A stretch of 35,277 bases of DNA from Leadbetterella sp964423865. Lineage in GTDB: Bacteria; Bacteroidota; Bacteroidia; Cytophagales; Spirosomataceae. The stretch spans positions 1-35,277 of the forward strand of contig CAYRGN010000041.1 of assembly GCA_964423865.1 (NCBI GenBank), read 5' to 3'. Below are positions 1 through 7,258 of this stretch, piece by piece. Position 1 is the first letter of the stretch, and every line of letters begins with the position of its first letter. Position numbers and translations under genes: made by a program. The notes beneath the pieces are model-generated. The model was not told where the DNA came from. It ran no database searches and worked only from the letters and a program-made list of their open reading frames with translations.

Positions 1-34
1 AAGCTGACTGCTGATAGCTGAAGGCTGAAAGCAA
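1..34 (+). repeat. 7-bp-period repeat (AGCTGA type) in the leader of the first gene
   Basis: Four consecutive 7-base units of the form nnGCTGA, then a partial unit, occupy positions 1-34. They are followed by an AT-rich stretch and TATACACATGAAATAT, which contains the start codon at 48. The whole segment, including the start-codon context, recurs at 28382-28438 before the cysM-like gene. The array is cut by the window edge and may extend upstream. Function unknown. Confidence 0.8.
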
Positions 35-47
35 AAATTTTATACAC

Positions 48-1316
48 ATGAAATATCTTTCTCTCTTTCTGATGACGCTGTGCAGTTGCAGCGACAAAGA
101 CTTTATTTCCGTAGAACTCCAAAACGAGAGCGACCTGATCCTGAAAGAAAAACCCGTGGTGCTGTCGAGGGAGCAGGTAGGGAAATACTGGAGAGAGGGA
201 CAGTACCCCCGGTTAACAGAAGAAGGCAAAGACCCTCTTCCCGCTCAGCTGGACGATGTGGACGGTGACGGACAATGGGATCAGATTTTTTTCCTGGCTG
301 ATTTTGAACCGGGGGAAAAGAAAACGCTGACCCTGTTCTGGGCGGCAGAACCTACCGAAGCGGAGAAAAGAACCAGTGTGCGTTTCGGGGTAAGAGATTC
401 CCTGAATGACGTGGTGAAGCCCCGGGTTACTGACGTATTCCTTCCGCATGAACTTCCCGGAGTTAACGGTTATCAGCCCTACCAAACCGACGGTCCCAGC
501 TGGGAAAACGATAAGGTGGGTTTCCGGCATTACCTTGACGGACGGAATTCCAAAGATGTTTTCGGGAAAAAGGTAAGCTATATGTCGCCGGAGGATGTGG
601 GCATCAACGCCGAAGGAGTTACTGAAGACAACTACCATGTGATGGAAGACTGGGGGCGGGATATCTTGTCAGTAGGTACTTCGTTGGGCGTGGGCGGTAT
701 TTCCTTCCAGTTGGGCGGAGACCGCTTGCGGAGACTGGGTATTATTGAGGGTGATCCTAAGGGCAATGTAGACAGTACGGTGTTTACCATATTCTCGGAA
801 GGACCTGTACGCTCGGTTATACATTTCGATTACCGAAAATGGAGGCCCCTGGATGAAGAAAGGGTATACGATGTGGAGGAAACGGTAGAGATCTGGCCCG
901 GCATGTACGGGTACAAAAATACGGTGAGGATGAAGGACCCAAGGGGAGATGAAACACTGGTGGTGGGATTGGTGAATTCCCGAACCGACAAGCCATTGAA
1001 AACCATTTATGAAAATGAACAGTGGATTGTATTGGGTACCCACGATAAACAAACCTACGAAAAGGAATGGTGGCTGGGTCTGGCGCTTGTACTGCCTAAA
1101 AATGGATATCTGGGTTACTTTAAGGCGCCTGAAACGGGTCGGATCGCCACCTCATATCTGGCCCGCTATGAGGCTGATCAGCCGGTGTCCTATTATTCCA
1201 TGGCCTGCTGGGAGCTTCGTGACCCGGGCTTCAGGGAGGAAAGCTACTTTGAAGACTATTTAAAGAACTTTACCGGGCAACTGAGCGCGGAAATCAAAGT
1301 CACGATCAAAAAATAG
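48..1316 (+). CDS. DUF4861 family lipoprotein
   Basis: This 422-residue protein matches the DUF4861 family, which in Bacteroidota often sits in polysaccharide-utilisation loci for uronate- and rhamnose-containing glycans beside GH105 enzymes. The N-terminus is a short hydrophobic segment ending in a lipobox-like LMTLCSC, so a surface or periplasmic lipoprotein is likely. The body is beta-rich, with recognisable stretches DDVDGDGQWDQIFF near residue 68 and EDWGRDILSVG near 200. I see no established catalytic motif, and the biochemical role is not assigned. The start at 48 lies directly after a repeat. The next gene, GH105, is 68 bases downstream on the same strand, suggesting joint glycan degradation. 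Family assignment is from memory of conserved motifs. Confidence 0.75.
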   Translation: MKYLSLFLMTLCSCSDKDFISVELQNESDLILKEKPVVLSREQVGKYWREGQYPRLTEEGKDPLPAQLDDVDGDGQWDQIFFLADFEPGEKKTLTLFWAAEPTEAEKRTSVRFGVRDSLNDVVKPRVTDVFLPHELPGVNGYQPYQTDGPSWENDKVGFRHYLDGRNSKDVFGKKVSYMSPEDVGINAEGVTEDNYHVMEDWGRDILSVGTSLGVGGISFQLGGDRLRRLGIIEGDPKGNVDSTVFTIFSEGPVRSVIHFDYRKWRPLDEERVYDVEETVEIWPGMYGYKNTVRMKDPRGDETLVVGLVNSRTDKPLKTIYENEQWIVLGTHDKQTYEKEWWLGLALVLPKNGYLGYFKAPETGRIATSYLARYEADQPVSYYSMACWELRDPGFREESYFEDYLKNFTGQLSAEIKVTIKK

Positions 1317-1384
1317 GTAGAAATTTCATGCTCCCGAACGAATTACCCAAGTCTGATTACTAAACACTTACGTACTCTGAAAAT

Positions 1385-2725
1385 ATGATTTCTCTTCGAA
1401 AAATAGTATTGGCATTAACCGGATTCTTATGCGCAGGAAACCTTGCGGCGCAGGTGAACGACTCGAACACCCCTCTGCATTTGCTTCAGCCCGATTACCC
1501 CCATGCCTACGGCAAAGCGGATGTAGAGTCGGTAAAAGCCGATCTCGACCGGGTTTTTGCTTATCTCGATGCGGTTACTCCTACGCAGGTGGTGGATAAA
1601 ACCACAGGGAAAGTGTTGGATCCTGCCGCACCCGGTACGAATGCTGCTTTCCTGAAAGGAGATTACCGCCTTTTTAGTTACGAATGGGGGGTAACCTATT
1701 CCGGTATGCTGGCAGTTAGTGAAGTGTCAGGCGATATGCGGTATGAGAGTTATATGCGGAAGCGGATCAACTTCCTGGCCGGGCTTGCCGAATATTACCG
1801 GAGCAAGACAGGGGCGGAGGCCCAGAAGAATTCGCCCGTAGCCAGTTTGTTGCATCCGCACGCGCTCGATGATGCCGGGGCTTTGTGTATGGCCATGATC
1901 AAAGGGATGAACACGGAAAACGGCAAACAACTCCGGCCGGCAATAGAAAATTTCATCGATTTTATATTGAACAAAGAATACCGTTTGGCCGACGGCACTT
2001 TCGCTCGGAACCGTCCCCTGAAGAATACGGTATGGTTAGACGATATGTTCATGAGTGTGCCGGCCATCGCCTACATGGGAAAACTCACGGGTGAGGCCAA
2101 ATACTTTGACGAAGCCACCCGCCAGGTGAAGCAGTTCAGCCGGCGGATGTTTGACGAAAGGAAAAATATTTTCATTCACGGGTGGCTGGAAGAATCGCCG
2201 GTACAGCCCCAATACCATTGGGGCCGGGCCAACGGCTGGGCCATCATGGCCATTACCGAGCTCCTGACCCTGCTGCCGGAAGACCACAAAGACCGGGCGG
2301 AGGTGATGGCGCTTTACCTGAAACATGTACAGGGCCTGGCTGCTTTGCAGTCGGGTAGTGGCTTCTGGCACCAGCTGCTAGACAAACAGGATACCTACCT
2401 GGAGACCTCCTGTACTGCCATTTTTACCTATTCCATTACCCGGGGCATCAATGAAGGCTGGCTGGATTACGAAGCCTTCGGGCCCATGGTATTGCTGGCC
2501 TGGGAGGCCTTGTCTACCCAAATCACTCCCGAAGGCAGAATTACAGGTACCTGTGTAGGAACGGGTATGGGCTTTGATCCTGCATTTTACTATTATCGGC
2601 CTGTAAACCAGTTCGCAGCCCACAGTTACGGGCCTATGCTGCTGGCCGGGGCGGAAATCATGAAACTTTTGAAAAAACATACGTATGGAATCAATGAAAC
2701 AGCCGTTCAGTTTATTCAGAATTAG
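1385..2725 (+). CDS. GH105 unsaturated rhamnogalacturonyl/uronyl hydrolase
   Basis: A secreted glycoside hydrolase of family 105 (YteR/YesR-like), 446 residues. GH105 enzymes hydrate the 4,5-unsaturated uronic acid left by polysaccharide lyases, releasing a keto-sugar. A signal peptide covers about residues 1-22 (ending NLAAQ). The family hallmark WLDDMFM carries the probable catalytic aspartate (D219 or D220). GRANGWAIMAITELL and ETSCTAIFTYSI are further alpha6/alpha6-barrel signatures. The family body normally ends near GPMLLAGAEIMKLL. The last 16 residues here are an extension whose codons overlap the start of the PI-PLC gene by 32 bases, so translational coupling is plausible. Exact substrate (rhamnogalacturonan, ulvan or another) cannot be read from sequence. 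Confidence 0.88.
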   Translation: MISLRKIVLALTGFLCAGNLAAQVNDSNTPLHLLQPDYPHAYGKADVESVKADLDRVFAYLDAVTPTQVVDKTTGKVLDPAAPGTNAAFLKGDYRLFSYEWGVTYSGMLAVSEVSGDMRYESYMRKRINFLAGLAEYYRSKTGAEAQKNSPVASLLHPHALDDAGALCMAMIKGMNTENGKQLRPAIENFIDFILNKEYRLADGTFARNRPLKNTVWLDDMFMSVPAIAYMGKLTGEAKYFDEATRQVKQFSRRMFDERKNIFIHGWLEESPVQPQYHWGRANGWAIMAITELLTLLPEDHKDRAEVMALYLKHVQGLAALQSGSGFWHQLLDKQDTYLETSCTAIFTYSITRGINEGWLDYEAFGPMVLLAWEALSTQITPEGRITGTCVGTGMGFDPAFYYYRPVNQFAAHSYGPMLLAGAEIMKLLKKHTYGINETAVQFIQN

Positions 2726-3770
2726 TCTACTCTTGGGTGTGCTGGCTTCGGCCGGCGCTTCCGCCCAGCAGAAGCTGAATGAGACCCAGGTCATCGGAAC
2801 GCATAACAGCTATAAGGTGGCCATTGATACGCCGGTGATGGACACCCTCCGGACCGTAAATCCCGGTTGGGCGGAGCGATTCGACTACAGCCATGAACCG
2901 ATTGAGAAGCAACTTGAACGGGGGCTGGCTAACCTGGAACTGGATATCGCAGTAGACCGGGAGGGGGGCAAGTATGCGCATCCCGCTTTTTACGAGTTGT
3001 TTAAGGAGAAATACGCATTGCCCGTATATAACGAAGACGGGCAAATGAATCGCCCGGGATTCAAAGTGCTGCACATGCAAGACCTGGACTTCCGGTCGCA
3101 TTGCGGCACCCTCAGCCAGTGTCTCCGCATACTTAAAGACTGGTCTTCGGCCAACCCCGGCCATCATCCGGTGTTTATTACCATGAATGCCAAAGACAAT
3201 GCTGCGCCCGGCTTGCCGACCGTTCCCGATAAGTTTACTTCGGAAGACTTCCGGATGCTGGATGCGCAGATTCTGGAAGAGCTGGGTCGCGACAAGTTGC
3301 TGATTCCTGCCGATGTACAAGGCGATTTCCCCAACCTTGAGCAGGCCGTATTGAAAAAGGGCTGGCCCGAACTGGAAAAGGTGGCAGGTCGCTTTGTTTT
3401 TGTGCTGGATGAAAAGCGGGAGAAGCGGGAGGCCTATCTCGGGAACCGTAGTAAAACACAGGTTTTCTTTGTGGATTCGCCAGAAGGAGATCCGCATGCC
3501 GCCATTATGATAATGAATGACCCGAAAAGGAGCTTTGAACGGATCAGCGCCCTGGTGAAAAAGGGATACATTATCCGTACCCGTGCCGATGCCGATACGT
3601 TTGAAGCGCGTAAAAATGATTTTTCACGGTTTGAAGCCGCGTGTGCGTCCGGGGCGCAGATCATTACTACCGATTATTACCAAAAGAGCAAGCATTTCAA
3701 TTCCACGTATTTTATAGCGTTTCCCGGTGGAAAATATGTACGAAGGAATCCGGTATTGTATCCTGAATAG
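2694..3770 (+). CDS. Secreted Ca2+-dependent phosphoinositide phospholipase C-like protein
   Basis: About 358 residues, resembling the bacterial Ca-dependent PI-PLC family (PI-PLC-C1, Streptomyces type), which cleaves phosphatidylinositol to diacylglycerol and inositol phosphate. Visible signatures are GTHNSYK (probable catalytic H37), LELDIAVD, HMQDLDFRSHCGTL and PVFITMNAKDN. A signal peptide covers about residues 1-24 (ending GASAQ), so it acts in the periplasm or outside. An in-frame ATG at 2685 exists, but 2694 gives a better signal peptide; either start overlaps the GH105 gene. Its place directly before the inositol catabolic genes fits a role in releasing inositol units from lipid, though an inositol phosphatase would also be needed and none is in the window. 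Family call is good; substrate is inference. Confidence 0.8.
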   Translation: MKQPFSLFRISLLLGVLASAGASAQQKLNETQVIGTHNSYKVAIDTPVMDTLRTVNPGWAERFDYSHEPIEKQLERGLANLELDIAVDREGGKYAHPAFYELFKEKYALPVYNEDGQMNRPGFKVLHMQDLDFRSHCGTLSQCLRILKDWSSANPGHHPVFITMNAKDNAAPGLPTVPDKFTSEDFRMLDAQILEELGRDKLLIPADVQGDFPNLEQAVLKKGWPELEKVAGRFVFVLDEKREKREAYLGNRSKTQVFFVDSPEGDPHAAIMIMNDPKRSFERISALVKKGYIIRTRADADTFEARKNDFSRFEAACASGAQIITTDYYQKSKHFNSTYFIAFPGGKYVRRNPVLYPE

Positions 3771-3860
3771 CGTGCAAACCTTTGCGTAAGAAATCTGGGG
3801 TAAGTTTTGCAGAAGAGATGTAAAATACCTTGTATTGTAGTGTAATTCAACATTAAAAAT

Positions 3861-4796
3861 ATGCTGATCAGTCCGGGTGTACTGTTTGAAAAATGTTATG
3901 GCCGTTATGCGGTGGCTGCGATCAACGTGTTTAACATGGAGCAGGTGACCGGTGTTTTTCGTGCGGCGGAAAGTGCGTCTTCACCCGTTATTATACAAAC
4001 TACCCCGGTGGCAAGGAATTATGCCGGCGCCGGAATGCTTCTGGGCATGATCAGGGAAGCGGCGGCTCTTCACCCGTCTGTGGTCTATGCCATCCATCTC
4101 GATCACGGAAACGAGGAACACATTGAGGCCGCCCTGGGTCAGGGGGGGTACACCTCTGTCATGATAGATGCCTCCCATGATGCTATCGGAGAAAATATCC
4201 GCAGAACACGTGAGGTGGTAAGGGCGGCACATGCAGTCGGCTGTGTGGTGGAAGCGGAACTGGGGGTCTTGAGCGGTGTGGAAGACGACCTGGAAGTGGA
4301 GGCTTCTCAAGCGCGCTATACCCGGCCCGATGAGGTGGAGTATTTTGTAAAGGAAACCGGGTGCGATAGCCTCGCCATAGCGGTAGGAACCAGCCACGGA
4401 GCCTACAAATTCTCAGGAAAGCAGGGGATTCAGTTTTCTATCCTGGAAGAAATTCAACGGAAAATGCCGGGTTATCCCCTGGTATTGCATGGGGGCTCGG
4501 CGGTGGATCCGGAAGAGGTCCGGCGGATCAATGCCTGTGGCGGTGCCATGCAGGAAGGAAGTCGCGGGGTTTCCGACGAAGAAATTACCGAAGCCATACA
4601 ATACGGTATTTGCAAGATCAATGTGGCTACGGATTTGCGGGTGCTGTGGGCCCGGGTACACCGAGAATTTTTCACCGATAGTCCCGATCTTTTTGATCCG
4701 GTTATTCCCGGCGGCGTATACATGCGGGAACTCGAAAAGTTTTGTGTCGAAAAATTCGAGAAACTCGGCTCCGCCGGAAAAGCAAAAGAATTTTGA
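3861..4796 (+). CDS. iolJ: Class II aldolase, probable 6-phospho-5-dehydro-2-deoxy-D-gluconate aldolase
   Basis: A 311-residue class II (zinc) ketose-bisphosphate aldolase of the FBA/GatY/IolJ family. The zinc and catalytic region IHLDHGN (D81, H82), VEAELGVLSG, VGTSHGAYKF and LVLHGGSAV are all present. By sequence alone fructose-bisphosphate aldolase is also possible. Position at the head of a complete inositol pathway makes IolJ the best call: it splits DKG-6-phosphate into DHAP and malonate semialdehyde. The 90-base spacer before it has a small palindrome (GCAAACCTTTGC, 3774-3785) and only weak promoter-like boxes. It is followed by a structured spacer before iolB. Confidence 0.82.
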   Translation: MLISPGVLFEKCYGRYAVAAINVFNMEQVTGVFRAAESASSPVIIQTTPVARNYAGAGMLLGMIREAAALHPSVVYAIHLDHGNEEHIEAALGQGGYTSVMIDASHDAIGENIRRTREVVRAAHAVGCVVEAELGVLSGVEDDLEVEASQARYTRPDEVEYFVKETGCDSLAIAVGTSHGAYKFSGKQGIQFSILEEIQRKMPGYPLVLHGGSAVDPEEVRRINACGGAMQEGSRGVSDEEITEAIQYGICKINVATDLRVLWARVHREFFTDSPDLFDPVIPGGVYMRELEKFCVEKFEKLGSAGKAKEF

Positions 4797-4840
4797 AAAA
4801 AATGATAAACGAGGCATATAAATATTTAATGTACCATATA

Positions 4841-4928
4841 TCACAAAATAGTCCGTCTGGAAAATTTGAAACCCGGATAGAGCGCGAATAGGCGCAAGCG
4901 AATTTTCCAGGAGGACATTATTTTGTGA
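4841..4928. repeat. 88-bp inverted-repeat element between iolJ and iolB
   Basis: The two ends of this spacer are imperfect inverted copies about 30 bases long. Both arms start TCACAAAATA, contain GTCC, and end in GGAAAATT, differing by a 2-base gap and a few substitutions. The roughly 30-base centre is GC-rich. In RNA this would fold into one long stem-loop. It may be a REP/MITE-like repeat or a processing or terminator structure; there is no U-tract directly after it. Confidence 0.75.
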
Positions 4929-4939
4929 ATGTTTTTTTG

Positions 4940-4963
4940 CTACTTTTTTTCAAAAAAAAGTAG
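4940..4963. repeat. Small perfect hairpin just before iolB
   Basis: CTAC and a T-tract face an A-tract and GTAG around a single central C, ending 9 bases before the iolB ATG. It could fold in the mRNA near the ribosome-binding region. Similar T-tract/A-tract palindromes are common in Bacteroidota spacers, so it may be a repeat rather than a regulator. Confidence 0.5.
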
Positions 4964-4972
4964 AAAGTAGAA

Positions 4973-5854
4973 ATGAAAGATACTTTAATTGTAAAACCCA
5001 ACTCCGGCCAGGCCGACTACCAGTACATCACTCCCGAAACTGCGGGATGGCAACACCTGAGTTTTGCTGCCCGTACCATGAAAAAGGGAGAGACCTGGCA
5101 GGCGTATACAGGAAAAAATGAATACGGAATCATCCTTTTAGGAGGCAATTACTCCGTCACTTCCAACCGGGGCAGTTGGGCTACGCACAACGGGCGGAAA
5201 GATGTTTTTTCGGGGATCGCGCATACCCTGTACCTGCCGGCCCACACCCAGTTTGAGCTGACTGCGGAAAGCGAGGTGCTGGACCTGGCTTACGGGTGGT
5301 GCGCGACCGAAAAGCAATTGGAACCTGTATTTAAAACGCCCGAAGAAGCGGAAATCGAAATACGGGGCGGCGACAATGCCACCCGCCAGATCAACGGCCT
5401 GATTCAGCCGGGTTTTCCCTGCGACCGCCTCGTGGCGGTAGAGGTTTATACGCCTTCGGGCAACTGGAGTTCTTTTCCTGCGCACAAGCACGATGAACGA
5501 ATCACCGATGCCGAAGGAAACGTGCTGGAAGCCTGCCTCGAAGAAACCTATTTTTATAAGATAGATAAACCCCAGGGATATGCCATTCAGCAGGTGTATA
5601 CCGGTGACCGCAGCTTGGATGTGGTCAACGTGGTACATGAGAATGAAGTGGTACTGGTTCCCAAGGGGTATCATCCGGTGGTGGCCGGACACGGCTACCA
5701 TGTGTACTACCTGAACTTCCTGGCGGGGTCTGACCAGTCGCTGGCCAATACCCCGGATCCCGACCATTCCTGGATATTCGGAACCTGGAAAGGACTGGAC
5801 GAAAGGATACCGATGGTGGGTGGTTCCGAGTTCCGAGTTCCGAGTTCCGAGTAG
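4973..5854 (+). CDS. iolB: 5-deoxy-glucuronate isomerase
   Basis: A 293-residue KduI/IolB cupin that isomerises 5-deoxy-D-glucuronate to 5-dehydro-2-deoxy-D-gluconate in the cytoplasm. The N-terminal ITPETAGWQHLSF, the metal-site region WSSFPAHKHDE, and LVPKGYHPVVAGHGYHVYYLN are typical of IolB. The conserved family end is around HSWIFGTWKGLDERIPMV. The last nine residues (SEFRVPSSE) are encoded by a 7-bp tandem repeat that also supplies the TAG stop, so the C-terminus appears to have been overwritten by the repeat. Downstream partner is IolC. Confidence 0.92.
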   Translation: MKDTLIVKPNSGQADYQYITPETAGWQHLSFAARTMKKGETWQAYTGKNEYGIILLGGNYSVTSNRGSWATHNGRKDVFSGIAHTLYLPAHTQFELTAESEVLDLAYGWCATEKQLEPVFKTPEEAEIEIRGGDNATRQINGLIQPGFPCDRLVAVEVYTPSGNWSSFPAHKHDERITDAEGNVLEACLEETYFYKIDKPQGYAIQQVYTGDRSLDVVNVVHENEVVLVPKGYHPVVAGHGYHVYYLNFLAGSDQSLANTPDPDHSWIFGTWKGLDERIPMVGGSEFRVPSSE

Positions 5855-5875
5855 TGAGTAGTGAGTTCCGAGTAG
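5823..5875 (+). repeat. 7-bp tandem array (GTTCCGA and GTAGTGA words) overlapping the iolB stop
   Basis: Seven in-phase heptamers: four GTTCCGA, two GTAGTGA, one more GTTCCGA, then a partial GTAG. The iolB stop codon (5852-5854) lies in the first GTAGTGA. Two different words sharing one 7-base phase argue against simple slippage of a single unit. Function unknown. Confidence 0.92.
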
Positions 5876-5877
5876 CG

Positions 5878-5960
5878 CCCTTCGTCAAGCTCAGGGTGAC
5901 AGAAGCACCCAGTACGTAACCATTGTCACCCTGCCTGGGCGGCCCCGAGCTGTCGAAGGG
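5878..5960. repeat. REP-like inverted repeat (CCCTTCG family), copy 1
   Basis: The left arm begins CCCTTCGTCAAGCTCAGGG and reads on to GTGACA (5878-5901). The right side is TGTCACCCT (5924-5932), a 14-base insert, then GAGCTGTCGAAGGG (5947-5960). Together they form a stem with an asymmetric bulge. The same design, including the insert, recurs at 7062-7146. It lies between iolB and iolC and would be transcribed with them. Confidence 0.85.
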
Positions 5961-5962
5961 TC

Positions 5963-6006
5963 CGTAATTCGTAATTTTTAATTCGTAATTCTGATAGCTG
6001 AAAGCT
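5963..6006 (+). repeat. 7-bp array (CGTAATT then CTGATAG words) before iolC
   Basis: Three CGTAATT units and one variant TTTAATT occupy 5963-5990. Without loss of phase they pass into CTGATAG and CTGAAAG (5991-6004), the AGCTGA-type word seen at the window start and near 28390. The array ends 12 bases before the iolC ATG, and the start codon context ATGAAATAT is shared with the other two AGCTGA-type leaders. Confidence 0.88.
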
Positions 6007-6018
6007 AAAAAAAGAGAT

Positions 6019-7023
6019 ATGAAATATGACATAATCGCCATGGGGCGCTCATCCATTGACCTGTATTCCCAGAATATAGGTGCTGAATTTGTGGATATTA
6101 AAGGGTTTGACGCCTTCGTGGGCGGATCACCCCTGAATATTGTGACCGGTTGCTGTAGGCTGGGCCTGGAGACAGCCCTGCTCACTGCGGTGGGTGCGGA
6201 TAAGGTGGGCGACTTTATCCTGAATTTCCTGGAAAAGGAAGGCATAGCTACCCGTTTTATCCCTACCATTCCCGGGGCGAGAAGCAGCGCGGTAGTGCTG
6301 GGCATCCAGCCTCCCGATACGTTTCCCCTGGTGTATTACCGCGACAACGCAGCCGATTCACAGCTGACCATTGATCATGTGGATGCGATAGATATGGAGC
6401 AGGTCAGGCTTTTCGAGGTTTCGGGTACGGCCCTGAACCGGGAACCCAGCCGGAGTGCGGTTTTTCATGCCATGGAAAAGGCCCGGAGGAGCGGGGGGAC
6501 TACTCTACTGGATATCGACTTCCGGGCGGACCAGTGGAGCGATATGCGATCTTTCGGTATTACCGTACGGGCATTGCTGCCCCGGGTGAAGATCGCCATT
6601 GGCACCGAAGAAGAAATACTGGCGGCCATGCTGGAAGATTCTTCCCAGGTGACCATTGAACACCAGCAGATTTCCGCTCCTAAAATCAGTGGAGATGTAG
6701 AAGAAGCCATCCGGGAAATACTGGAACTCGGAGTAGAAATCCTCCTGGTGAAACGGGGTTCGGCCGGGGTGTCTATTTATGAGAAAGGAAAGGAGAGGAC
6801 AGACGCGCCGGGCTTTCCGGTTACGCCCCTGAATGTGCTGGGTGCGGGTGACGCCTTCGCATCCGGATTTATTTACGGTTACCTGAACGGCTGGGACCTG
6901 TATAAGTCGTGCCGGATGGGCAATGCCAGCGGGGCTCAGGTGGTTTTGCAGCCGGGCTGTGCCAATTTTATGCCTACGCTGGAAGAGTCGCTGGCGTTTG
7001 TTGAAGCGCACGGTGGTTTCTGA
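6019..7023 (+). CDS. iolC: 5-dehydro-2-deoxygluconokinase (PfkB family)
   Basis: A 334-residue PfkB/ribokinase-family kinase, close to the usual IolC length. It phosphorylates 5-dehydro-2-deoxygluconate to the substrate of IolJ. Diagnostic features are the N-terminal MGRSSIDLYSQNIG, the sugar-binding region DAFVGGSPLNIVTGCCRLG, LLVKRGSAGVSIYEKG, and the anion-hole/catalytic-base motif NVLGAGDAFASGF near residues 274-286. The ATG at 6019 follows a repeat array directly and is preceded by AAAAAAAGAGAT. It is flanked on both sides by REP-like elements, so it may be processed as a separate mRNA segment of the operon. Confidence 0.92.
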   Translation: MKYDIIAMGRSSIDLYSQNIGAEFVDIKGFDAFVGGSPLNIVTGCCRLGLETALLTAVGADKVGDFILNFLEKEGIATRFIPTIPGARSSAVVLGIQPPDTFPLVYYRDNAADSQLTIDHVDAIDMEQVRLFEVSGTALNREPSRSAVFHAMEKARRSGGTTLLDIDFRADQWSDMRSFGITVRALLPRVKIAIGTEEEILAAMLEDSSQVTIEHQQISAPKISGDVEEAIREILELGVEILLVKRGSAGVSIYEKGKERTDAPGFPVTPLNVLGAGDAFASGFIYGYLNGWDLYKSCRMGNASGAQVVLQPGCANFMPTLEESLAFVEAHGGF

Positions 7024-7029
7024 AGAAAT

Positions 7030-7146
7030 GCCCTTCGACAGGTCGCGCCGCGCAGGCTTAGCCCTTCGACAGGCTCAGGGTGACAGGGGTTACTTACTGA
7101 GTTTAACTCTGTCACCCTACCTGGGCGGCCCCGAGCTGTCGAAGGG
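7030..7146. repeat. REP-like inverted repeat (CCCTTCG family), copy 2 with extra partial arm
   Basis: A partial arm CCCTTCGACAGGTCG sits at 7031. The full left arm at 7062-7085 begins CCCTTCGACAGGCTCAGGG. The right arm is TGTCACCCT (7110-7118), a 14-base insert, then GAGCTGTCGAAGGG (7133-7146). It is nearly identical in design to the copy at 5878-5960 on the other side of iolC. Confidence 0.85.
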
Positions 7147-7204
7147 CAAAAGAAAGAACAACGGCTTGTCGAAAGGCAAAAGAAAGAACAACGGCCTGTT
7201 GCAG
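7145..7204 (+). repeat. Two tandem 30-bp units before iolD
   Basis: Two units of 30 bases (7145-7174 and 7175-7204) share their first 20 bases and differ at a few positions after that. Each contains a fragment related to the REP arm (TGTCGAAAGG/TGTTGCAGGG). It looks like a local duplication at the edge of the REP-like element. The rest of the spacer up to iolD at 7259 is AT-rich and shows no clear promoter. Confidence 0.8.
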
Positions 7205-7258
7205 GGCTAAAAGCGAATAGTTAAAAACTATACAGATTAAAACCTTAAATAAAACAGA

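Noticed and set aside
5878..7146. Two similar repeats around iolC as ends of a mobile element
   Set aside because: The repeats are themselves palindromic REP-like units, iolC is a needed pathway gene in its normal place, and there is no transposase.
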